A stretch of DNA of 64,000 bases, taken from positions 1 through 64,000 of the forward strand of contig JAEZJM010000029.1 of NCBI GenBank assembly GCA_023415775.1, read 5' to 3'. Each line of letters starts with the position of its first letter. Within the stretch, counting starts at the first letter, position 1. Positions 32,146-39,756 of this stretch are shown piece after piece. Position numbers and translations under genes: made by a program. This DNA comes from Bacillota bacterium. GTDB taxonomy: Bacteria > Bacillota > Negativicutes > Sporomusales > UBA7701. The notes beneath the pieces were generated by a model. It was not told where the DNA came from and made no database searches. It saw only the letters and a program-made list of their open reading frames with translations.

Positions 32146-32429
32146 CAGTCGTCCCTCCTTATTCTCGGAATCTCCTGTGGTATCATATTCAGTCAACCCG
32201 TTAAATGTTATGTAAAATTATTATTTTTTTGTCATAGCTACTGCTACTCGAAAGGATTGCTGATCATTTGCGATTATCGCCTGGTTAACCTTACGAATTT
32301 TTGGGGCTGCCCTGGCCTGCCTAATTAGTTTATGTCATCTTCCGGATAGTATATGGTAGCACCTTCCGGTCATTAAACATATTATGTAGTATAGATCATT
32401 TATGAAAACCAACGGAGGGAGGACAATCG

Positions 32430-32606
32430 ATGTCTTGCCATTGCCATCACCATCACAAGTGCCCGAAGTGTAAATGTGAGTTTGAGCATGAGTGCTGTTT
32501 CAAATTTGACCATAAGTGCTGTGACTGCCACCATAAAGAGTGCCACATAGTCTGTTTTAAGTGCGGCCACAAATTCTGTCATCATGAATGCTGTGACTTT
32601 ATCTAG
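32430..32606 (+). CDS. Cys/His-rich small protein, 58 aa
   Basis: ATG at 32430 follows GGAGGGAGG at good spacing. The product has 16 Cys and 13 His in 58 residues, starting MSCHCHHHHKCPKCKCE and repeating H-K/E-C-C units (HECCF, HKCCD, HECCD). This composition suggests metal binding (Zn, Cu, Ni) or a cross-linked coat component. No family recognised. It is divergently arranged with the other Cys-rich gene (31654-32145). A terminator follows at 32704. Too short for most gene finders. Confidence 0.75.
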   Translation: MSCHCHHHHKCPKCKCEFEHECCFKFDHKCCDCHHKECHIVCFKCGHKFCHHECCDFI

Positions 32607-32703
32607 GCCACTATCGACGCCTTAATAACATTAGCGATGAACAGCCACCCGGAAGAAGATTGTGATCGCGGATTTTGCCACCGTAACTGGGGGAGCCCGA
32701 TTT

Positions 32704-32735
32704 AAAAATAGCCCGGCAATTGTGCCGGGCTATTT
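32704..32735 (+). terminator. Rho-independent terminator
   Basis: AAATAGCCCGGCA, loop ATTG, TGCCGGGCTATTT, about 100 bases after the Cys/His-rich gene. The rest of 32607-32907 shows no gene. Confidence 0.85.
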
Positions 32736-32907
32736 GGGCTTAGCATAGGAAAACGGAAGAGGCGAGGTTCCTGCTCCACAAAAGTAGGACGGCTGAATAT
32801 CTATATACCCTTCTTAAATGCAGCTCGCACCCGCGCAGTCATAGACAAATTGGCCTTTATTGAAGAATTCGACGGCCACTACCAAGTCTATCATGTTCGC
32901 CGGGGCA

Positions 32908-32936
32908 AATAAAAAGGCTCTCGCAATAACGAGAGC
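32908..32936 (-). terminator. Terminator of tRNA-Leu
   Basis: On the minus strand, GCTCTCG-TTATTG-CGAGAGC followed by CTTTTTATTT, about 62 bases past the tRNA 3' end. Confidence 0.88.
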
Positions 32937-32997
32937 GCAATAAAAAGAGGATTTCGTTATATAATACGCGCTGCTGTCACAGTGCGTATTATGCTTT

Positions 32998-33083
32998 TGG
33001 TGCCCGGGAAGGGACTCGAACCCCCACACCATCACTGATAGCAGATTTTGAGTCTGCCGCGTCTGCCATTCCGCCACCCGGGC
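32998..33083 (-). tRNA. tRNA-Leu(CAA), CCA end encoded
   Basis: On the minus strand, GCCCGGG and CCCGGGC form the 7-bp acceptor stem. The anticodon arm is GCAGA-CTCAAAA-TCTGC, giving anticodon CAA (codon UUG). A long variable arm (ATCAGTGATGGT) marks a class II tRNA, and GGTTCGAGTCC is the T arm. ACCA at the 3' end is encoded. 86 nt. Confidence 0.96.
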
Positions 33084-33133
33084 ATGTTTGGGTTTGTGCT
33101 ATAATAGAAACGGTCGGCTTTTGAACAATAGTT

Positions 33134-33162
33134 ATGATATCATTGCCGCAGGGCGTTGTCAA
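33134..33162 (-). promoter_or_regulatory. Sigma-70-type promoter of tRNA-Leu
   Basis: On the minus strand, TTGACA (33162-33157), 17-bp spacer, TATCAT (33139-33134), placing the start about 44 bases upstream of the tRNA 5' end. Confidence 0.8.
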
Positions 33163-33199
33163 GTGCGGCGGGCTTTGGCCCGGCCGCGGAGGTAGGTGT

Positions 33200-33937
33200 A
33201 TGGAGGATTTGGTGATCGGCGCTCACCGGCTGGCGGTGAGTGTGGCGTATAGCCGCCGCCGGACGGTGAGGATCAGGGTGGCGGCGGTGGACCGTATCGA
33301 GGTGGCGGCGCCGCTGAGGTTGCCGCAGGCGGAGATCGCGGCGCTGCTGATGGGCCGGGAGGCGTGGATCGCGCGGCAGCTGGCGAAGCTGGCGGCGGTG
33401 GCGGCGAGCCCGGTGAACGCGGCGGCTGAGCCGGGGGCGGAGCTGCTGTTTCTGGGGCAGGCGCGCAGGCTGACTGTGCTGTGGGGCGGCGTGGGCCGGG
33501 CCGAGGTGGACGCGGAGGATGGGCGGATTTTCGCGCATTTGCCGACGACGCCGGCTGGGGAGCAGGCGACGGCGCTGAGGGCGGCGCTGAGGGACTGGTA
33601 TATAGAGCGGGCGCGGGCGGTGCTGGCGGAGCGGACGGCTTATTGGGCCGGGGCTTTGGGGGTGCGGCCGCGGCGGATTTTTATCCGCGAGCAGAGAAGC
33701 CGCTGGGGGAGCTGTTCGTCCCGCGGCAATGTGAGCTATAACTGGCGGGTGGTGATGGCGCCGCCCGCGGTGGTGGATTATTTGGTGGTCCACGAGCTTT
33801 GCCATATGAAGGAGCCTAATCATTCGGCGGCTTTCTGGCGGCTGGTGGGCGAGGCTGACCCGGATTATAAAGAGCACCGCCGGTGGCTTGGGAGCCACGG
33901 GGCTTTATTGACGCGGCTGTTCGCGATCGGGGACTAA
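33200..33937 (+). CDS. YgjP-type metal-dependent hydrolase, 245 aa
   Basis: A member of the YgjP/DUF45 family of predicted zinc metallopeptidases. The signature blocks are QRSRWGSCSSRGNVSYNW near residue 165 and the zinc site VHELCHMKEPNHSAAFW near 205 (HExxH variant HELCH plus a third His). There is no signal peptide. I use ATG 33200 (MEDLVIG), with GGAGGTAGGTGT directly upstream; the frame is open further up but without a start signal. The 3' end converges on and overlaps the C_GCAxxG_C_C gene by 33 bases. Biological substrate unknown. Confidence 0.9.
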   Translation: MEDLVIGAHRLAVSVAYSRRRTVRIRVAAVDRIEVAAPLRLPQAEIAALLMGREAWIARQLAKLAAVAASPVNAAAEPGAELLFLGQARRLTVLWGGVGRAEVDAEDGRIFAHLPTTPAGEQATALRAALRDWYIERARAVLAERTAYWAGALGVRPRRIFIREQRSRWGSCSSRGNVSYNWRVVMAPPAVVDYLVVHELCHMKEPNHSAAFWRLVGEADPDYKEHRRWLGSHGALLTRLFAIGD

Positions 33938-34363
33938 CCTATTTTCGGCGAGGTATTGGGCGAGGAGTTCGGCGGTTTCGCCGGTGATGCGGTAACAGGT
34001 GCTTTTTTGTTCAGGTGTGCCGTATTTGTTGCGGTTGAGGGCCCGGCAGCAGGTGGCGCCGAAGTGGCCGGCGAAGATATTATGGAATTCGCGGGCGCTG
34101 GTGTATATGGCTTCGCGGCTTTGGTCGGCGCTTGTGCGCCCCTGGAGCAGGCTGAGGACCATGACGGCGCCGCTGAGGGCGCCGCAGGCGCAGCCGGCCT
34201 GACCGAAGCCGCCGCCGAAACCGGTGGCGATTTTTATGGCGTTGTCGTCGAGGTCGAGGTTTAGTTCTTCGCGGAAGGCGCGCAGGACGGCTTCGGCGCA
34301 GTTGTAGCCTTCTTTGTAGCGGGCGCGGGCGAGCTTTTGGGCTCTTGTCTGTTGCTGGTCCAT
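33905..34363 (-). CDS. C_GCAxxG_C_C-family redox protein, 152 aa
   Basis: Shows the defining Cys pattern: NCAEAVL near residue 21, GFGQAGCACGALSGAV near 53 (the GCAxxG block) and GATCCRALN near 103, plus a late Cys in STCYRITG. The family is thought to be redox-active and is often found in anaerobes near oxidoreductases or transporters; its chemistry is unproven. Gene length is typical. ATG 34363 is preceded by a weak GGTGACAC. It overlaps the YgjP-type gene tail to tail. Confidence 0.88.
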   Translation of the reverse strand: MDQQQTRAQKLARARYKEGYNCAEAVLRAFREELNLDLDDNAIKIATGFGGGFGQAGCACGALSGAVMVLSLLQGRTSADQSREAIYTSAREFHNIFAGHFGATCCRALNRNKYGTPEQKSTCYRITGETAELLAQYLAENRLVPDREQPRQ

Positions 34364-34451
34364 GGTGTGTCACCGCCGTTGTCGTGATTTTTGATTTTAT
34401 TATAGTTCAAGCAAAGCAGGGGCGTTTCCTGCCCCGCAAGGAGGAGTAGCA

Positions 34452-35549
34452 GTGAGTGTGTTGTTTGATCCTGTAACGATTGGGCAGATGAGACTGAAGA
34501 ACCGGTTCGTGCGGTCGGCGACTCAGGATTTCCTGGGCGAGCCGGACGGCGCGGTTTCCGAGCGGGAGGTGGAACTGTACCGCGAGCTGGCGGCGAACGA
34601 GGTGGGGATGATTATTACCGCCCATTCGTATGTGGAGCATCCGCTGGGGCGGGCGAGCGTGAATCAGAACGCGATTTACGACGACCGTTTCGTGGCCGGG
34701 TACAGGCGGTTGGCGGCGGCGGTGCACGCCCACGGGGCGGCGCTGGTGGTGCAGGTGTCGCACGCCGGGCGCCAGACGCCGCAGGATTGGCCGGCGGGCC
34801 TGGAGACGGTGGCGCCGTCGGCGGTGACGGATAGTTCGAACGGCTTGACGCCGCGGGCGCTGACGGAAGAGGAGATCTGGTCGCTGGTGGATGCGTACGC
34901 GGCGGCGGTGGGCCGGGCGAAGGACGCCGGCTGCGACGGCGCCCAGCTGCATGTGGCCCACGGGTATCTGCTGTCGTCGTTCCTGTCGCCGTATACCAAC
35001 CGCCGCACTGATAGTTGGGGCGGCAGTCTGGAGAACCGCATCCGCATCCTGGGCGAGATTATGCAGCGGGCCCGCCGGGCGGCGGGGGATGCGTTCCCGA
35101 TCCTGGCAAAGCTGAATTCGACGGACGGGCTGCCCGGCGAGGGGTTTCTGACGCTGCCGGATGTGGTGGCGACGGCGAAGGCGCTGGCGGGTTGGGGCAT
35201 CGCGGCGATCGAGGTGAGCGGCGGCGTCCGCGAGGCAAAGGGCGTGATGTCGGCGCCGGGGATCGCGCGGCCGGAGCAGGAGGCTTATTTCGCGGCGGCG
35301 GCCAAGGCTGTGAAGACGGCGGTGAATGTGCCGGTGATCCTGGTCGGCGGGCTTAGGTCGCTGGCGGTGATGGAGCGGGTGGTGGCCGAGGGGGCGGCCG
35401 ATCTGGTGGCGCTGTCGCGGCCGCTGGTGAAGGAGCCCGATCTGGTGGCCCGCTTCAGACAGGGAGCGGCAACGAGGGCGTCGTGCGTGTCGTGCAACGC
35501 GTGCTTTAATCCGGCAGGGCTGAAGTGCTGGCTGCCGGCGAAGCATTAA
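34452..35549 (+). CDS. Old-yellow-enzyme-type NADH:flavin oxidoreductase, 365 aa
   Basis: FMN-dependent TIM-barrel ene-reductase. It shows LFDPVTIGQMRLKNRFVRSA at the start, VVQVSHAGRQ near residue 100, GAQLHVAHGYLLSSFLSPYTN near 165 (catalytic His/Tyr region), RTDSWGGSLENR near 190 and VALSRPLVKEPDL near 325. It ends in CVSCNACFNPAGLKC, a four-Cys cluster like the Fe-S site of 2,4-dienoyl-CoA reductase-type enzymes, but the FAD/NAD domain that normally follows is absent. The GTG start at 34452 follows GGAGGAG. Single gene, followed by a strong hairpin. Confidence 0.92.
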   Translation: MSVLFDPVTIGQMRLKNRFVRSATQDFLGEPDGAVSEREVELYRELAANEVGMIITAHSYVEHPLGRASVNQNAIYDDRFVAGYRRLAAAVHAHGAALVVQVSHAGRQTPQDWPAGLETVAPSAVTDSSNGLTPRALTEEEIWSLVDAYAAAVGRAKDAGCDGAQLHVAHGYLLSSFLSPYTNRRTDSWGGSLENRIRILGEIMQRARRAAGDAFPILAKLNSTDGLPGEGFLTLPDVVATAKALAGWGIAAIEVSGGVREAKGVMSAPGIARPEQEAYFAAAAKAVKTAVNVPVILVGGLRSLAVMERVVAEGAADLVALSRPLVKEPDLVARFRQGAATRASCVSCNACFNPAGLKCWLPAKH

Positions 35550-35562
35550 CTGTTCGGTGATG

Positions 35563-35602
35563 TAATCGGGGGAGCGCCGGTCCGGCGCTCCCCCGATTAG
35601 AT
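35563..35602 (+). terminator. Strong terminator hairpin
   Basis: CTAATCGGGGGAGCGCCGG-like arm and CCGGCGCTCCCCCGATTAG pair over ~19 bp, followed by ATTTGTATT. Confidence 0.82.
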
Positions 35603-35618
35603 TTGTATTGCCGGATGA

Positions 35619-36167
35619 TCAAAGGATGCTTTTCCCCAGTATTTCAGCTCGCTGTAGTCCGTCGGTCTTCAGAATATCTTCTTTATCATGAAGACCAGGT
35701 ACGATGATTATGCCGCTGTCCTTCCATTTCAGGAACTCGGCAATTAGTTTATACGATTTGACAATGCCGTCGTACGTATTTAGTTCCATCCCGCCGCCGG
35801 TTACCAACAGTATGCATTCCTTTATCTTCAAGGGTCTTTTGCCGATGAAGAATGAGTAGCACTTGTCGATGGCGGCTTTGAGTTGTGCCGGAAAGGTGAA
35901 CCAGTACAGCGGCGTCGCGAATACAATTATGTCGGCTTGTTCCACAAGCGGCGCGAGCTCGGCAAAATCGTCCGGTACCGAGCAGGCGCTGCCTTTGCTG
36001 AAACAGGTCTGACAGTCTATACAGCCCTGTATGTTTTTAGCCGCGGTTGTATATTTTACTGTCGTGTGTCCGGCCTGCCGAGCGCCGGCGATAAATGCGT
36101 CGGCCAGTTTGTCGGTGTTGCCGCCTTTCCTAGGACTACCTGTCAAAACAAGGATGTTCTTTGACAT
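35619..36167 (-). CDS. Flavodoxin-family NAD(P)H-dependent oxidoreductase, 182 aa
   Basis: FMN-binding reductase: VLTGSPRKGGNTDKLADAF near residue 6 is the FMN phosphate loop; CIDCQTCFSKGSAC near 49 is a reactive or Fe-S-type Cys cluster; FATPLYWFTFPAQLKAAIDK near 85 is the usual flavin-ring segment. No signal peptide. ATG 36167 has GGGAGG upstream. It diverges from the HxlR regulator gene with a 176-base gap, the common arrangement in which HxlR senses stress and controls the reductase. Confidence 0.92.
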   Translation of the reverse strand: MSKNILVLTGSPRKGGNTDKLADAFIAGARQAGHTTVKYTTAAKNIQGCIDCQTCFSKGSACSVPDDFAELAPLVEQADIIVFATPLYWFTFPAQLKAAIDKCYSFFIGKRPLKIKECILLVTGGGMELNTYDGIVKSYKLIAEFLKWKDSGIIIVPGLHDKEDILKTDGLQRAEILGKSIL

Positions 36168-36343
36168 ATATGATTCCTCCCGTCGAATTTAGTTCGGCCT
36201 TCCCTGTGTATATATTTCCTGGGAGCGCCCTCCATGCTATAATAGTAAATACTAATATTTCAAACAGCAAGTATGCACTTATTTGTGGTATAGTATCTAT
36301 TTTTATACCGAGTATTGAAACGGTAACCAGGGGGATGAGGTAG

Positions 36344-36715
36344 GTGATCGTATTTCGCAACGCCGAATATCACTGTCATATGGAGTTGACCCTGGACCTG
36401 ATCGGGGGGAAATGGAACTCGCTGATATTATGGCATTTGGGGGATAACACTTTGCGGTTCAGCGAGTTGAAAAGACTCTTGCCGAAAGTTACGCAGAAAA
36501 TGCTGACCCAGCAGCTCAGAAAGCTGGAACAGGCAGGCTTGGTCAAGCGGTTAATCTACACCCAGGTGCCGCCGAAAGTGGAATATTCTCTTACAGACGC
36601 CGGCAAGACGTTGTTGCCCATCCTGAATGCCTTGTACCAGTGGGGGATCGGCTACGCGAACGAAGCCGACCCGATGAATCAGGAGATACGCGCGCAAGAG
36701 GCCGAGAACGATTAG
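36344..36715 (+). CDS. HxlR-family transcriptional regulator, 123 aa
   Basis: Winged-helix regulator of the HxlR/YodB type. The pattern starts with an early Cys (YHCHMELTL near residue 10) followed by IGGKWNSLILWHL, LRFSELKRLLPKVTQKMLTQ (recognition helix) and VEYSLTDAGKTLLPIL. The N-terminal Cys is the redox sensor in studied relatives. The GTG start at 36344 follows GGGGATGAGG. It probably controls the divergent flavodoxin-type reductase and itself. A terminator follows. Confidence 0.92.
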   Translation: MIVFRNAEYHCHMELTLDLIGGKWNSLILWHLGDNTLRFSELKRLLPKVTQKMLTQQLRKLEQAGLVKRLIYTQVPPKVEYSLTDAGKTLLPILNALYQWGIGYANEADPMNQEIRAQEAEND

Positions 36716-36739
36716 GGGCGGGGATATTTGTCGCCTTGG

Positions 36740-36778
36740 AAAAGAAGCACGGAGTTTGAACTCCGTGCTTCTTTTTTA
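36740..36778 (+). terminator. Rho-independent terminator
   Basis: AAAGAAGCACGGAGTT directly followed by its complement AACTCCGTGCTTCTTTTTT. Confidence 0.92.
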
Positions 36779-36785
36779 TTGCCTG

Positions 36786-36893
36786 TCAGCCCATGATGGC
36801 TTTGAGGTTTTCGTCGGGGATTATGATGAGCCGCAGTGCGGGTCTGCCTGCGGCAGATGCTTGGCGGACGAGTACTTATGGGCGGCCGGACAG
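36786..36893 (-). other. In-frame coding-like tail after the membrane-protein stop, with a repeat-A remnant
   Basis: GGCCGCCCATAAG (36893-36881 on the minus strand) equals the right end of repeat A and supplies the stop of the upstream gene. In the same frame 29 more codons follow, ending in LRLIIIPDENLKAIMG and TGA, which reads like a true protein C-terminus. Confidence 0.4.
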
Positions 36894-37391
36894 ACGTTTG
36901 ACAACAAGGTTGGCTAATACGCCGCCCATGACGCCGGTGAAAAGCTGGGGCCAGCTCATGGCGAACATGATGCCGACGGCGAGTTTGGGCGGGACGTTGA
37001 TGAAGGCGAGCAGCCAGGTGAAGGCGGCGAAGAGGAGGGCTGTTTTTATGGCCGTGGCCGATAGTGTGGCGGCGATGCGGCTGCGGGTGAGGAGGGTTTT
37101 GTAGATGAGGACGTAGAGAAGGTGGGCGACGGCGACGGGCGGGATGAAGACGGGCAGGAAAAGGAGCCCCTGGAGGTAGGCGACTACCGGGGCGACGAGG
37201 GCGATGGCTACGGCGGCGCCGAGGCCGGCGGTCTCATAGGCGATGAGCAGGCAGGCGTTGACGAGGCTGCCGATGATGAAGGTGGTAAAGAAGGGCGGCA
37301 CGGGGATGATGAGCCTGAGCGACTGGAAGATGACGGTGAGCGCCAGCAGGAGGGCGGCCCGCGCCAGCATGTCCGGCCGGGATGGGGTCAT
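36876..37391 (-). CDS. ECF-transporter S-component-like membrane protein, 171 aa
   Basis: Six predicted helices in a short, very hydrophobic protein: LARAALLLALTVIFQSLRLI, FFTTFIIGSLVNACLLIAYE, VAIALVAPVVAYLQGLLF, VAVAHLLYVLIY, LLFAAFTWLLAFI and a Gly-containing last segment (GVMGGVLANLVVKRL). Size and layout match ECF vitamin-transporter substrate-binding subunits, but no subfamily motif is clear. Its final residues SGRP and stop coincide with a piece of repeat A, so the native C-terminus may be lost. It is preceded by a long palindrome (37439-37501) in its leader. Confidence 0.65.
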   Translation of the reverse strand: MTPSRPDMLARAALLLALTVIFQSLRLIIPVPPFFTTFIIGSLVNACLLIAYETAGLGAAVAIALVAPVVAYLQGLLFLPVFIPPVAVAHLLYVLIYKTLLTRSRIAATLSATAIKTALLFAAFTWLLAFINVPPKLAVGIMFAMSWPQLFTGVMGGVLANLVVKRLSGRP

Positions 37392-37438
37392 GGTTTTTGC
37401 TCCCTTGTTTGTATTGGGTAACGGCTTTTGCCTTGTCC

Positions 37439-37501
37439 GGAAGATGCTATCATCACTCGCGTGTCTCCGGATGAACGCGCTCGCTTACGATAGCATCTTC
37501 C
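37439..37501. repeat. Long inverted repeat in the leader of the ECF-like gene
   Basis: GGAAGATGCTATC and GATAGCATCTTCC form a perfect 13-bp stem around ~37 bases, which can fold again through CGCG. A hairpin of this size upstream of a transporter gene could be an operator or an RNA element; it matches no riboswitch I know. Confidence 0.65.
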
Positions 37502-37528
37502 GCTACTCATTACAAAACAGGTCTGCCG

Positions 37529-37650
37529 GGGCCGTTCAGAAGTGCCCAGATGCAAGGCGCACCGGAAGAGCGCGCCGCGACGCGTACTCGGGGCGTACGC
37601 TAGCAAGCGCTCTGAGGAGCAACGCCGCAGATGGGTGCTTATGGGCGGCC
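37529..37650 (+). repeat. Palindromic repeat family A, copy 4
   Basis: GGGGCCGTTCAGAAGTGCCC to GGGTGCTTATGGGCGGCC, with pairing inner arms GAGCGCG...CGCTCT and the tip GCGTACTCGGGGCGTACGC. Confidence 0.82.
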
Positions 37651-37671
37651 GCTAAGCATGAAGCCGAAAAA

Positions 37672-38004
37672 CTATTTGTGCCAGGGGTGGCGTGTTCTGG
37701 GGGGCCTCCCCTGCCCTCCCCCACCCGGTCCGAACATCATCCAGCCGAGGAGAATTAGGAGGGCGATGTTGCCGATGAAGCCGTCGACGATGCCGAGGTC
37801 GACGAAGATGTTGACGATGGTGAGGCAGCCGAAGAATGTTATGCTGCGTTTGAAGTTTATCCAGGGATAGCGGCGAAGAAGGATGTAAACGGCGACGAAG
37901 ACGCCGATGTCGATGACGACCCAGGCCCAGGGATTGAGGACGAGATATTTGAGGATGCTGCCGACGATTATCGCGGCGAGAATGTACCACCAGACGGTGT
38001 TCAT
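37672..38004 (-). CDS. Small membrane protein, 110 aa, about four TM helices
   Basis: Unrecognised. Begins MNTVWWYILAAIIVGSILKY; further helices WVVIDIGVFVAVYILL, ITFFGCLTIVNIFVDLGIV and FIGNIALLILLGWMMFG. The tail is Gly/Pro/Arg-rich (PGGGGQGRPPRTRHPWHK). ATG 38004 follows GGAAGGGGAATTCG; an open extension to 38145 has no signal. It sits directly upstream of repeat A4 and reads alone. Function unknown. Confidence 0.72.
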   Translation of the reverse strand: MNTVWWYILAAIIVGSILKYLVLNPWAWVVIDIGVFVAVYILLRRYPWINFKRSITFFGCLTIVNIFVDLGIVDGFIGNIALLILLGWMMFGPGGGGQGRPPRTRHPWHK

Positions 38005-38183
38005 CGAATTCCCCTTCCGTATTTGTTCTCTTCTTTGATTATATACGATAAGGGGGGCGGCGAACAGTTGTCCCGCGCCGGGAAAGAAAAAAGATAATTG
38101 TGCTATAAATGGGGAAAAGATGATTATAATTTGTACGGATTGCACATACTTTTATTAAGAATCTGCACAAGGAGTGAAAAAGG

Positions 38184-38528
38184 GTGGAGTTTTCGTTCAC
38201 GATGTTCAAACCGCATCGAACCCGCAGCGGCAAGAAGGATGAGCCGCTGGTGGCTGTGAAACCGAACGGCCGTATCGTTTTCAACAAGAAAGCCGCGGAA
38301 CTGTTGGGCAATCGTTATTTCTGCATGCTGGGCTATGACAGCGATAACGGAGCGCTGGGCATCATGCCGGTGGCGGAGCAGGAATCGAACGCTTTTCCGG
38401 TGAGATATGCGGCGAAGGGGGCTTATATCGGCGCGAAGCGGTTTTTCCGCCATTTCGGCATTTTGCCGGAGCAGGTGGTGGAAAGCGCGCCTTTCCAGCA
38501 CGGACAGTACATCGGGATGAAGTTTTAG
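38184..38528 (+). CDS. Hypothetical protein, 114 aa
   Basis: The GTG start at 38184 follows AAGGAGTG. Soluble, basic, with KKDEPLVAVKPNGRIVFNKKA near residue 18 and a middle NRYFCMLGYDSDNGALGIMP, which reads like a small beta-rich fold. The end is HFGILPEQVVESAPFQHG. Similar stand-alone genes occur in Negativicutes as I remember them, but I know no function. Single-gene unit closed by a strong terminator. Confidence 0.72.
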   Translation: MEFSFTMFKPHRTRSGKKDEPLVAVKPNGRIVFNKKAAELLGNRYFCMLGYDSDNGALGIMPVAEQESNAFPVRYAAKGAYIGAKRFFRHFGILPEQVVESAPFQHGQYIGMKF

Positions 38529-38536
38529 GGGTAAAA

Positions 38537-38570
38537 CAAAAAAGCTGCTGACTAAGTCAGCAGCTTTTTT
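38537..38570 (+). terminator. Rho-independent terminator
   Basis: AAAAAAGCTGCTGACT, loop AA, GTCAGCAGCTTTTTT, nine bases after the stop. Confidence 0.93.
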
Positions 38571-38607
38571 GTTTTTATTGTCTTACGTCACCTTCCCTGA
38601 AATGCCG

Positions 38608-38729
38608 GGGCCGTTCAGAAGTGCCCAGATGCAAGGCGCACCGGAGGGCGACACCGGAAGCGTACACGAACGTACGCTGAGGATGGCGACCGAGGAGCAA
38701 CGCAGCAGATGGGTGCTTATGGGCGGCCC
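38608..38729 (+). repeat. Palindromic repeat family A, copy 5
   Basis: GGGGCCGTTCAGAAGTGCCC to GGGTGCTTATGGGCGGCC, with tip AGCGTACACGAACGTACGCT. It ends exactly at the stop codon of the DapA-like gene on the minus strand. Confidence 0.83.
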
Positions 38730-39613
38730 TATTGTACTTCGATACCAAGCTTCCTGGCCCAAGCAAAAATCTTGTCTTCTTGGCCGGGGGCTAATCCCAG
38801 CGGCGCGGATACGGTAGGGTCGCAGATGCCGAGTTTGCTGAGGACGAGCTTGATGACGGCGGGGGCGGGCCCAAAGCCGCCCATGAGGGGGATGAGGGAG
38901 GCGCGCTTCTGGAGGTCCAAAGCGGCGGGAAGGTCGCCGCGGCTGAAGGCGTTCCATACGTCGGCGCAGAGTTTGGGGACCATGCTGCAGCCGGCGTAGA
39001 TGCCGCCTTTGGCGCCGAGGAGGTAGGCGGCGAGGCCGAGGGCGGGGTTGCCGGACATGACGGCGAAGGCGTGGCCGGAGGTGAGGTCGAGGTAGCGCTG
39101 CATGGCGACGAGGTCGCCGGCGCTGTCTTTGACGCCGATGATGTTGGGGTGGGCGGCGAGTTTTTCGAGGGTGTCGGGGGCGATGGCCGTTTTGGTCATC
39201 TGGGGGAAGTTGTAGAGGATGACGGGCAGGGCCGAGGCTTCGGCGACGGCCTGGAAGTGGCGGGCGACGGCGGCCTGGTCGAGGGGGTAGTAGTAGGGCA
39301 TGGCGACAAGGACGGCGTCGGCTTTGTAGGTGGCGGCGGCTTTGATCTGGGCGAGGGTTTTCTTTGTGCCGGTGTCGCCGCAGCCGATGAGGACGGGTAC
39401 TTTCCCCCTGATTTCGTCGAGGGCGGTTTCGATGGCGTCCTGGCGCATGGCGTCGGTCATGGCGGGGAATTCTCCGGTGGTGCCGAGGACGACGACGCCG
39501 TGGACGCCGCCGTCCAGGCAGTAGCGGACGACGCGCCGGTAGGCGGCTTTGTCGACTTGCTCGTCCGGAGTGAGGGGGGTGACCATCGCCGGAAATACAC
39601 CCTTGAGTTCCAT
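38729..39613 (-). CDS. DapA/NanA-family aldolase, 294 aa
   Basis: Class I (Schiff-base) aldolase/synthase of the dihydrodipicolinate synthase superfamily. GVFPAMVTPL starts the barrel; GTTGEFPAMT near residue 44 holds the pyruvate-binding Thr-Thr; YNFPQMT near 133 holds the conserved Tyr; GVKDSAGDL near 161 holds the Schiff-base Lys. Length is standard. No lysine-pathway gene is adjacent, so it may act on another 2-keto acid rather than make dihydrodipicolinate. ATG 39613 follows AAGGAGTGATTTC; upstream ATGs lack a signal. Confidence 0.9.
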   Translation of the reverse strand: MELKGVFPAMVTPLTPDEQVDKAAYRRVVRYCLDGGVHGVVVLGTTGEFPAMTDAMRQDAIETALDEIRGKVPVLIGCGDTGTKKTLAQIKAAATYKADAVLVAMPYYYPLDQAAVARHFQAVAEASALPVILYNFPQMTKTAIAPDTLEKLAAHPNIIGVKDSAGDLVAMQRYLDLTSGHAFAVMSGNPALGLAAYLLGAKGGIYAGCSMVPKLCADVWNAFSRGDLPAALDLQKRASLIPLMGGFGPAPAVIKLVLSKLGICDPTVSAPLGLAPGQEDKIFAWARKLGIEVQ

Positions 39614-39756
39614 GAAATCACTCCTTATGGTTTGTTTCCCTGCGTTTGCAGGGGTTGCCTCTTTGTCCACATGTTACTTGGTATGGCCGGTCCGGCCCGC
39701 TCTGATAATAGGTTTGACAGATAAGGCTGATCTTCCCGCGGAAGGGAGGTGATGGG

